Part shown: positions 1-5,106 of the stretch, one piece after another
How positions within the stretch are numbered: the first letter of the stretch is position 1
How the letters are laid out: every line of letters starts with the position of its first letter
Assembly: GCA_964514395.1 (NCBI GenBank)
Contig: CAZEQK010000074.1
Span: forward strand, 1 to 8,810
DNA length: 8,810 bases
Reading direction: 5' to 3'
Source: CAZEQK01 sp964514395
GTDB taxonomy: Bacteria; Bacillota; Bacilli; Tepidibacillales; Tepidibacillaceae
The notes under the pieces: generated by a model
What the model saw: the letters and a program-made list of their open reading frames with translations, nothing else
What the model was told of the DNA's origin: nothing
Database searches by the model: none
Translations under genes and position numbers: made by a program

Positions 1-156
1 TTACTTACTAAAAAGTTTGCTCTTTTGGTCCTTTAAGATTAGTTGATCCAATTCGCTACTCTTATTTAAAATCTTTTCGGATATTAATGTTTTCTCACTT
101 TCATAAAGCTTATAAAGTTCTTGTCTTAACTTCTCAATTTTTTCTGTTATCGTCAA
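1..156 (-). CDS. Spo0E-like sporulation regulatory phosphatase (51 aa)
   Basis: Reading leftwards from a TTG at 154-156 gives a 51-residue protein ending in TAA at 1-3. It has the Spo0E-family pattern: an N-terminal helix with IEKLRQELYKLY (residues 7-18), a turn, then a second helix with SSELDQLI (33-40), which carries the family signature S-x-E-L-D-x-L-I. Spo0E-family proteins are small two-helix phosphatases that dephosphorylate Spo0A~P in the cytoplasm and so delay sporulation. The length is normal for the family (about 50-85 aa). The start is chosen because AAAGGG lies about 10 bases upstream and no ATG is available in frame; the spacing is slightly long, so the exact start is less sure than the identity. 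A possible -10 (TACAAT) lies at 186-191 on the minus strand. It is divergent from the exported protein to its right, and the gene to its left is not visible. Confidence 0.85.
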   Translation of the reverse strand: MTITEKIEKLRQELYKLYESEKTLISEKILNKSSELDQLILKDQKSKLFSK

Positions 157-293
157 TTTTAAACAGCCCTTTCAAAGTGATACAAATTGTATTCTACTAT
201 AAAGTAGCAAAAAAGAAAATAGTAAAAATTACATATAAAAATACAATAAATTTCGCAACCTTTATCTGAATTATGTGTATAAACATATGTAAA

Positions 294-323
294 TTGAATG
301 TTGATGATATGAATATATAGAAT
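294..323 (+). promoter_or_regulatory. possible sigma-A promoter for the stalk-domain protein
   Basis: TTGAAT at 294-299 is a good -35. Downstream there are two overlapping candidate -10 boxes, TATAGA (316-321, 16-base spacer) and TAGAAT (318-323, 18-base spacer). The site is very close to the GGAGG ribosome binding site at 332-336, so the leader would be short. This is a consensus match only. Confidence 0.35.
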
Positions 324-342
324 AATACTTTGGAGGGCTATC

Positions 343-975
343 ATGAATAAGAAGGTTATTATTGCTTTTATTTTATTACTTCTTTTTAATGTAATAACTG
401 TTTATGCTGGTACTTCCTTATACGGTTATTATCATGACTATGATAAAGTAAAGGTTATGGTAAATGGTAAGGAGCTTGATTCAAATGTACCAGCTTTTAT
501 TATTGATAGTACAACGGTAATTCCACTAAGGGCAGTTGTTGAATCGTTAGACACAATAGTAAAGTGGGATGATGAGAAGAAAGTAGCAGAAATTGTAAAA
601 CCAAACGTGAATATGCAATTTACCGCTAATCCTTATAAGGATAAAGATGCATATGTAATATATAGTCCCTTCGGTAAAATACCAAGTAATAGACGATATA
701 ATTTTACTTTCTATGTTTATAGTGAGGTTGATAATCTTCCCCATGAAAATGTTCAAGTTAAGCTAGTGTTAAAGCAACCAGATGGGACGATTATGCAGGA
801 AACAGACGTACAATCATTTGATGCATCGGTAGAAAATAGCTTACTATATTTCGATCATTTTGATGATATTACTTTCTATGATCTTGGTAATTATTCAGTT
901 GATTTCCTACTTAAAAGTGAATCGACGGACAATGAATTTGTGAAAATAGGAGAGAAATTAATCTTGGTTCAATAA
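343..975 (+). CDS. exported protein with copper-amine-oxidase-like N-terminal (stalk) domain
   Basis: This 210-residue protein begins with a signal peptide: MNKK, a hydrophobic core at about residues 5-20, and a likely type I cleavage site after VYA (residue 22). Residues about 36-87 match the copper amine oxidase N-terminal domain family (PF07833), with VxVNGKEL, then VIPLRAVVESL (59-69) and the VKWDDEKKVAEI strand (73-84). That domain is a cell-surface or periplasmic stalk module in Firmicutes and is not itself a copper enzyme. Residues about 110-210 are beta-rich, like an Ig-type or BsuPI-like extracellular domain (FTFYVYSEV, VQVKLVLKQPDG, GNYSVDFLLKS); I cannot name this part. The start is set by GGAGG with good spacing. 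It is probably a single-gene unit, because a strong terminator follows. The substrate and partner are unknown. Confidence 0.8.
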   Translation: MNKKVIIAFILLLLFNVITVYAGTSLYGYYHDYDKVKVMVNGKELDSNVPAFIIDSTTVIPLRAVVESLDTIVKWDDEKKVAEIVKPNVNMQFTANPYKDKDAYVIYSPFGKIPSNRRYNFTFYVYSEVDNLPHENVQVKLVLKQPDGTIMQETDVQSFDASVENSLLYFDHFDDITFYDLGNYSVDFLLKSESTDNEFVKIGEKLILVQ

Positions 976-1008
976 GCTAAATATGAAACAGTTTTAAATG
1001 ACAATAAG

Positions 1009-1041
1009 CAAACCTTCAAAATAAAGAAGGTTTGTTTTTTT
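1009..1041 (+). terminator. Rho-independent terminator after the stalk-domain protein
   Basis: CAAACCTTC (1009-1017) pairs perfectly with GAAGGTTTG (1026-1034) around an 8-base A-rich loop, and seven T residues follow at 1035-1041. Confidence 0.9.
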
Positions 1042-1090
1042 GCTCGATATTTTACAATTCTTTGAACCTTTTCTCATAAAGAATTATTTT

Positions 1091-1119
1091 TTAATAAAAT
1101 CTGATAAAATTTATATACT
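1091..1119 (+). promoter_or_regulatory. possible sigma-A promoter for the KamA-like unit
   Basis: TTAATA (1091-1096) and TATACT (1114-1119) are separated by exactly 17 bases and lie about 47 bases before the start codon. The -10 is strong and the -35 is moderate (4 of 6). The region is AT-rich, so chance matches are possible. Confidence 0.45.
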
Positions 1120-1165
1120 ATTTAGTTAATAATCATATGTCATAAAAACTATTGGGGGAAGTAGT

Positions 1166-2965
1166 ATGATATTCAATACCAATAATATAGATTTCGATTT
1201 AGATAAAGTGGCATTAGAGGATACCATCTCCATCTTTAAAAATGAAAATCCGCATTTTTTGAGCATTTTTCTAGAGCATGAGGACAATGAGAGAATAAGA
1301 GAAGAGATTTATCATTATTTTTATCAATTTGAGATTCACTGCTTACAATCATGTAGTATGGACACTGTACAAAAACACTATTCCCAAGAAGCAATTCAGG
1401 TGTTAAAAAACATTTTTTCGACTAGAAATGAATACCTTACTCATTTTTCTGTTATTTATGCTTTAAAACAATGTATGAATAAAGATTATAGCTTCATTAG
1501 TGTAGGGTTTATGTTGGAATTGCTATTTTTATTGCGAGCACTTAAAGGTATTAATCGTTCTGAAAAGCTGATTAATATTAAACCTACAGTTAAACGAGCA
1601 ATGTGGCGGCAACTTGATCAGATATCTCAAGAAGTAAAAACGTGGCTTAAAAAATATCCAAATGGCTTAGACGAGCATATTATCAAGGAAAGAGCAAAAA
1701 ATCAAGAGGTAATAAAAGCTGCTTACCAAATCTCTGAAAAGGAGTGGAAGGACTGGGAGTGGCACAAAGATAATCTTATCACAGATGTTGAGGTGTTAGA
1801 GAATTTTATCGAGCTGTCTGCAGAAGAAAAAGAAGTAATTAAACTAGCGAATGAGCATCAGATTCCCTTTGGTATTACACCGTATTATTTATCTCTTTTT
1901 CGTTTTTCTGACCATCTATCAGATCAACATGATCATTCTTCAGTTAGAGCACAAGCAATTCCTAGTATGTCCTGTATCAATAAAGCAGTCGAGATGCGTA
2001 AAAATGAATCAAACCATAGGCAAAACCGACAAAACCAGCTTCCACCAGAAATTTCAATTACTCGTGGTTACCCAATGATAGCTATATTTAAGCCTATGCA
2101 AACAAACTCAAGATTTTTATGCTTATATGGAGAAAGAAATTGGGAAGCAAACTATGGACTACAAAAAAGAAATGCCATTCATATGGATAAAATAGATCGA
2201 GCAATTCGCTGGTTCGAGCGACACTCAGAAGTGACAGATGTCTTAATAGCTGGTGATATTCTCGTTTTTGATGATATAATGATTGAGGCTATTCTTTCCC
2301 AATTGGCAGATATTTCTCATATTCAGCGTATCAGGGTAACAACACGAATTCCTATCATTTTACCTATAAGGATAACTGATACCCTTATCCATCTATTATC
2401 GTCTTATCAAATAACCGGTAGACGTGAAATTTCCCTTATGACACATTTTGAGCATTCCTATGAGGTTACCTTAGAGGCGATGAATGGAATTCAAAAGTTA
2501 AGAAAATCTGGCATTCATGTCTATAATCAATCCATCTATACGATGGGGAATGCAAGACGATTTGAGATGACTGCCTTAAGAAAGCAGCTTCGATTGATAG
2601 GGGTTGATCCTTATTATTCCTTTAACACTCAAAAGGAAATCGCTGAAGAAAGAGTTCCTATTGCAAGAATGATACAAGAGCAAAATGAAGAATCTCGACT
2701 TGCTCCTGGTATTGATCGAGCGGATGAGGCGGTTTTTAATATACCTGGTGTAGGTAAAAATTATTTAAAAGCATCTCAAGAGCATGAGCTAATTATGATT
2801 TTAGCTGACGGATCAAGAATTTATGAATTCTATCCTTCTGATGTTTATCAAATAAATAAAAAGCCCTTTCTTTATCGAGACATTTCTCTTTATTCTTTTC
2901 TTTCAGAGCTTGCCAAAAGAGGAGAGGATATTAAGAATTACCAATCTATTTGGTATTATTATTAA
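1166..2965 (+). CDS. KamA-family radical-SAM homologue with degenerate Fe-S motif (possible pseudoenzyme)
   Basis: This is a 599-residue cytoplasmic protein. Residues 1 to about 300 are mostly helical and not recognised. From about 300 onward it follows the lysine 2,3-aminomutase-like (KamA) family throughout: the strand ending RGYPMIAIFK, then RNWE (324-327), IDRAIRWFERH, VTDVLIAGD (family: GGD), IQRIRVTTRIPIILPIRIT, GIHVYNQSIYT, RRFEM, GVDPYYSFNT, RVPIARMIQE, and NIPGVGKNYLK (525-535), whose K531 falls where the aminomutase PLP lysine lies. The oddity is the cluster site. Relatives carry CPQICVYCQRNWE, while here the aligned residues read SRFLCLYGERNWE (315-327), so two of the three cysteines that bind the [4Fe-4S] cluster are Ser315 and Gly322 and only Cys319 remains. 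The frame is intact over 600 codons, so decay by frameshift is not visible. Radical-SAM chemistry is not expected; a binding or regulatory role is inference. The start is supported by GGGGG seven bases upstream. The next gene follows 25 bases downstream. Confidence 0.8.
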   Translation: MIFNTNNIDFDLDKVALEDTISIFKNENPHFLSIFLEHEDNERIREEIYHYFYQFEIHCLQSCSMDTVQKHYSQEAIQVLKNIFSTRNEYLTHFSVIYALKQCMNKDYSFISVGFMLELLFLLRALKGINRSEKLINIKPTVKRAMWRQLDQISQEVKTWLKKYPNGLDEHIIKERAKNQEVIKAAYQISEKEWKDWEWHKDNLITDVEVLENFIELSAEEKEVIKLANEHQIPFGITPYYLSLFRFSDHLSDQHDHSSVRAQAIPSMSCINKAVEMRKNESNHRQNRQNQLPPEISITRGYPMIAIFKPMQTNSRFLCLYGERNWEANYGLQKRNAIHMDKIDRAIRWFERHSEVTDVLIAGDILVFDDIMIEAILSQLADISHIQRIRVTTRIPIILPIRITDTLIHLLSSYQITGRREISLMTHFEHSYEVTLEAMNGIQKLRKSGIHVYNQSIYTMGNARRFEMTALRKQLRLIGVDPYYSFNTQKEIAEERVPIARMIQEQNEESRLAPGIDRADEAVFNIPGVGKNYLKASQEHELIMILADGSRIYEFYPSDVYQINKKPFLYRDISLYSFLSELAKRGEDIKNYQSIWYYY

Positions 2966-2990
2966 AAATGGAAGGATGATAGAGTAATAA

Positions 2991-3473
2991 ATGGGAAACT
3001 GGTTTGAGCATTTGACAAAAATTAATACAGATGAGGAAAAGAATGATTTCAAGAAAAATATACTTGATGAAGGCTTTTCGGCAATAAATGACCTTATAAA
3101 TGGTTTTAAAGAAAAACTGAAGCTTATGGATGAAGACGAGTTTAAACTGGTTAAAACATGGTTAGAATTAATAAAAGAGCTACTTCCTGACGTAACGAAT
3201 ATTAGCCCTGCATGGGACAGGATTTGGGAACACCTTTTGCATATTTATTCGATAAAAGTAAATCTTTATCATCAGGTATCAAAGGAAAATAGAGACGGGG
3301 AATGGCAGGTTCTATTTGATAATCCATTGTCCACCGATGAAATAGTATGCCATCCTAAAAAGACATTTCAAGAGGCGACGTATATCATGGCCAAGTATCA
3401 GCAGTACTTAAAAAAAGCAGAATATGTAAGATTACAAAAGATGATTACCTATATAACAGAAGAGGGAAAATAG
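2991..3473 (+). CDS. hypothetical protein, probable partner of the KamA-like protein
   Basis: I do not recognise this 160-residue protein. It has no signal peptide and no membrane segment, so it should be cytoplasmic. The first 65 residues are charged and helical (repeated E/D/K with regular I/L/F spacing, for example GFSAINDLINGFKEKLKLM at 28-46), followed by PDVTNISPAWDRIWEHLLHIY (66-86) and a mixed C-terminal half with a lone cysteine-histidine pair (C120, H121). The start is set by GGAAGG 15-20 bases before the ATG; GGAT and AGAG nearer the start may also contribute. It begins 25 bases after the KamA-like stop with no terminator between, so the two are probably co-transcribed and may act together. 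No catalytic motif is evident. Confidence 0.75.
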   Translation: MGNWFEHLTKINTDEEKNDFKKNILDEGFSAINDLINGFKEKLKLMDEDEFKLVKTWLELIKELLPDVTNISPAWDRIWEHLLHIYSIKVNLYHQVSKENRDGEWQVLFDNPLSTDEIVCHPKKTFQEATYIMAKYQQYLKKAEYVRLQKMITYITEEGK

Positions 3474-3482
3474 GATTTTCAC

Positions 3483-3511
3483 TTGATGTTTGTATTATTT
3501 AATGATACGAT
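3483..3511 (+). promoter_or_regulatory. sigma-A-type promoter for the DUF1292 gene
   Basis: TTGATG (3483-3488) and TACGAT (3506-3511) are separated by 17 bases, about 40 bases before the start codon. The match is good, and the DUF1292 gene may therefore be transcribed independently of the unit upstream, although no terminator separates them. Confidence 0.5.
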
Positions 3512-3550
3512 TAGCCAAAACTTAGAAATTTTATAGAAAAGAGGGATACA

Positions 3551-3895
3551 ATGTCTGAACATGATCATAACCACAATCACGATCATCACCATCATGGTCA
3601 CGATCATCACGACCATGATCACGACCATGATCACGATCATGACCATGACCATAAGGTAACATTGGTGGATGAAAGTGGTCAGGAAAAGGAATTTAAAATC
3701 GTAACATGGTTTGAGGCAGATACAAAGGAATATGTTGTACTTGTACCATCAGATGACGATGAAGCTCAAGAGGGTGTTATTCTTCGAGTGGAAAGTGAAA
3801 ATGAGGAAGAATACTTAGTAGATATTGAAAATGAGGAAGAATGGAACAAAGTATTAGCAACTTATGAAAAGTTAGTAGAAGAAGAAAGTAAATAA
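3551..3895 (+). CDS. DUF1292 (YrzB-like) protein with His/Asp-rich N-terminus
   Basis: This is a 114-residue cytoplasmic protein. Residues 4-34 form a low-complexity tract with 18 histidines and 10 aspartates in 31 residues, including seven consecutive Asp-His pairs. Residues about 35-112 form a DUF1292 domain (PF06949): VTLVDESGQEKEFKIVTWFE, then KEYVVLVPSDDDEAQEGVILRV and the acidic EEEYLVDIENEEEWNKVLATYEKL. B. subtilis YrzB is the familiar relative; its function is not established, and it normally lacks so long a His tract. The tract could bind Ni, Zn, Co or Cu, by analogy with histidine-rich metal storage or chaperone tails, but this is inference. The start has AGAGGG about 6 bases upstream. 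The gene ends just before a shared terminator. Confidence 0.88.
   Translation: MSEHDHNHNHDHHHHGHDHHDHDHDHDHDHDHDHKVTLVDESGQEKEFKIVTWFEADTKEYVVLVPSDDDEAQEGVILRVESENEEEYLVDIENEEEWNKVLATYEKLVEEESK
3560..3652 (+). repeat. His/Asp codon microsatellite
   Basis: The bases encoding residues 4-34 of the DUF1292 protein are almost wholly CAT/CAC and GAT/GAC codons, giving near-tandem six-base units (GAT CAC, GAC CAT). Codon alternation keeps the DNA from being perfectly repeated, yet slippage could still change the tract length in steps of two codons. Confidence 0.75.
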
Positions 3896-3900
3896 AAACA

Positions 3901-3920
3901 AAAACCCCGGAAGGGGTTTT
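3901..3920. terminator. bidirectional terminator between convergent genes
   Basis: AAAACCCC and GGGGTTTT form a perfect 8-bp stem around GGAA. T residues follow on the plus strand, and the A-run before it serves as a T-run on the minus strand. It lies directly between the DUF1292 stop and the stop of the CBS-domain gene. Confidence 0.88.
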
Positions 3921-4553
3921 TTAATCTTCATTAACTGCTAATATAATAAATCCATTTTTTTCTAAACGATTAATTAGTTCAATTTTCTCATTAGTAGGTT
4001 TTATTTTTAAAAGTACACGACGAATAAATGGATCACCAGCATCAAATGCAACCGCAGTAATGACGTTTACATGGAGATTGTTTACAATTCCTAAAATTTT
4101 TCCTAAACGTCCTTCCATTTCAGGGGTCCCAATGAGTAAGCGTAAACCTGGTATGCCAACACCAAAGGAGGACTCGAGTGCATTAGTAATATCCTTCCTC
4201 TTAACAATACCAAGTAAACGATATGCTTCATCTACTATTGGTACAAATGGGTACCGCACAATAATTGGTAGTGTTTCTTCGAATTTATTGTCTGATTTTA
4301 ATGGTGTGATTTTTGAAATTGCAGCAGTAATTGGCTGCTTTTCTAATTCTGCGTATGTTCCTTCAAAACCCTGCTCAAACAGTTCAAATAATCCCTCTTT
4401 TGATAGAATACCAATAAATTTATCATCGTCATCAATGATAGGTACACTTTTTAAACGATGCTTTTGTAAGACTGCAACAGCTTCCCCAATTAAGTCATGA
4501 CTAGTGAGAGTCACTAAATCACGCTTTTCAGTAATACAATTACGAATAAACAT
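3921..4553 (-). CDS. CBS-domain pair protein with ACT-like C-terminus
   Basis: This is a 210-residue cytoplasmic protein. Two CBS motifs can be seen: residues about 5-60 (LVTLTSHDLIGEAVAVLQKHRLKSVPIIDDDDKFIGILSKEGL) and about 73-126 (EETLPIIVRYPFVPIVDEAYRLLGIVKRKDI). CBS pairs usually bind adenine nucleotides such as AMP, ATP or c-di-AMP and act as sensors. Residues about 136-210 (GLRLLIGTPEMEGRLGKILGIVNNLHVNVITAVAFDAG...RRVLLKIK) look like an ACT or ACT-like domain. The order CBS-CBS-ACT and the length resemble AcuB, but the sequence is not close enough for me to use that symbol. AAAGGAGG lies six bases before the ATG. It is convergent with the DUF1292 gene and no gene is attached to it, so the regulated target is unknown. 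Confidence 0.85.
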   Translation of the reverse strand: MFIRNCITEKRDLVTLTSHDLIGEAVAVLQKHRLKSVPIIDDDDKFIGILSKEGLFELFEQGFEGTYAELEKQPITAAISKITPLKSDNKFEETLPIIVRYPFVPIVDEAYRLLGIVKRKDITNALESSFGVGIPGLRLLIGTPEMEGRLGKILGIVNNLHVNVITAVAFDAGDPFIRRVLLKIKPTNEKIELINRLEKNGFIILAVNED

Positions 4554-4652
4554 TTTTAACCTCCTTTAATATACTTCTTTATCAATTGATACGACATTCC
4601 CTCCTTTTTGTCCTGCAAGAAATTAATCTTTACTAAATATTTTAGCTGAAAT

Positions 4653-4754
4653 AAAGTGAAACTTCATTCAGATGGGTTACCTGAATGTTAGTTGACCTTA
4701 TCCAGGAGGTTAGCGCCGCTTAGTAAAAAGCTTAGCGGCGGTTAGCTATCGGGC
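4653..4754 (+). repeat. 102-base repeat unit, copy 1
   Basis: A complete unit. Its first 55 bases (4653-4707) recur without mismatch at 4755-4809. The unit contains a hairpin with arms CATTCAG and CTGAATG, and a second imperfect GC-rich hairpin with arms CGCCGCTTAG and CTTAGCGGCG around an A-rich loop. The GC content is clearly above that of the AT-rich surroundings. The element family is not recognised; it lies in intergenic DNA and contains no ORF. Confidence 0.9.
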
Positions 4755-4809
4755 AAAGTGAAACTTCATTCAGATGGGTTACCTGAATGTTAGTTGACCT
4801 TATCCAGGA
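4755..4809 (+). repeat. 102-base repeat unit, copy 2 (cut by assembly gap)
   Basis: The first 55 bases of the unit, identical to copy 1, run directly into the N-run at 4810. The unit period is therefore 102 bases and the array is head-to-tail. Confidence 0.9.
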
Positions 4810-4909
4810 NNNNNNNNNNNNNNNNNNNNNNNNNNNNNNNNNNNNNNNNNNNNNNNNNNNNNNNNNNNNNNNNNNNNNNNNNNNNNNNNNNNNNNNNNNN
4901 NNNNNNNNN
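4810..4909. other. assembly gap (100 N)
   Basis: Exactly 100 N residues, the conventional placeholder for a gap of unknown size. The left edge ends in TTATCCAGGA and the right edge begins GGTTAGCGCCGCTTAG, which are contiguous in copy 1. The gap therefore lies inside a repeat unit, and additional copies may be missing. Confidence 0.98.
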
Positions 4910-4932
4910 GGTTAGCGCCGCTTAGCTATTGG
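4910..4932 (+). repeat. repeat fragment right of the gap
   Basis: GGTTAGCGCCGCTTAG at 4910-4925 matches copy 1 at 4708-4723, and it continues as CTATTGG, like the CTATCGGG found at the unit end. It lies directly upstream of the SOS promoter. Confidence 0.8.
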
Positions 4933-4975
4933 ATAAATATATTCTTATTTCCATAAATTTAGAAGTCAAAAAAAT

Positions 4976-4989
4976 AGAACATATGTTCT
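4976..4989. promoter_or_regulatory. LexA-binding SOS box upstream of uvrX
   Basis: AGAACATATGTTCT is a perfect 14-base palindrome that matches the core of the Bacillus SOS consensus (GAAC-N4-GTTC). It overlaps the -35 region of the promoter just downstream, so bound LexA should block RNA polymerase until DNA damage triggers LexA cleavage. Confidence 0.9.
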
Positions 4990-5014
4990 AAACAAATGAA
5001 GATTAGTATATAAT
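4986..5014 (+). promoter_or_regulatory. SOS-controlled promoter of uvrX-yolD
   Basis: A perfect -10 TATAAT (5009-5014) lies 17 bases after a weak -35, TTCTAA (4986-4991), which shares bases with the LexA palindrome. Transcription should start near 5021, giving an 86-base leader whose first half is repeat sequence. Confidence 0.75.
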
Positions 5015-5018
5015 AAAA

Positions 5019-5062
5019 TTAGCGTCGCTTAGCTATCGGGCAAAGTGAAACTTCATTCAGAT
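5019..5062 (+). repeat. repeat fragment in the uvrX leader
   Basis: These 44 bases match the junction between copies 1 and 2 (4732-4775) with two differences: TTAGCGTCGCTTAGC here against TTAGCGGCGGTTAGC there. The fragment stops within the hairpin arm, after ATTCAGAT. It forms the 5' part of the predicted uvrX mRNA leader. Confidence 0.85.
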
Positions 5063-5093
5063 ATACAATTTGAAAATCTTTAACTTTAAAAAT

Positions 5094-5100
5094 GAGGGGA
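5094..5100 (+). promoter_or_regulatory. ribosome binding site deciding the uvrX start
   Basis: GAGGGGA lies six bases before the ATG at 5107. The upstream in-frame ATG at 5092 has no purine-rich site before it and overlaps this one, so 5107 is preferred. Confidence 0.7.
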
Positions 5101-5106
5101 TTGAAA

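Noticed and set aside
180..205. small palindromes ATACAAATTGTAT and CTACT-AGTAG in the divergent region
   Set aside because: Short, AT-rich and matching no operator I know; they could be chance.
1056..1085. second terminator-like hairpin (AATTCTTT/AAAGAATT) followed by T residues
   Set aside because: The stem is almost entirely A-T with a 14-base loop in an AT-rich region, and a strong terminator already lies at 1009-1041.
1166..2965. calling the KamA-like gene a pseudogene
   Set aside because: The frame is open over 599 codons with a good ribosome binding site and conserved family motifs to the C-terminus; only the cluster site is altered, which suits a pseudoenzyme better than a decayed gene.
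4060..4500. 146-codon plus-strand ORF opposite the CBS gene
   Set aside because: It lies wholly within the minus-strand CBS-domain gene, has no ribosome binding site and shows no recognisable domain; it is a shadow of the true frame.
4556..4597. 13-codon minus-strand reading frame (MSYQLIKKYIKGG) just before the CBS gene
   Set aside because: AGGAGG is only two bases from its ATG, too close for efficient initiation, and the frame ends inside the CBS ribosome binding site; a coupling peptide is possible but nothing supports it.
4653..5062. CRISPR-like array (repeats with regular spacing)
   Set aside because: The repeated part is 55 bases and the 47-base remainder is also repeat-derived, so these are tandem units and not repeats with unique spacers; no cas gene is present.
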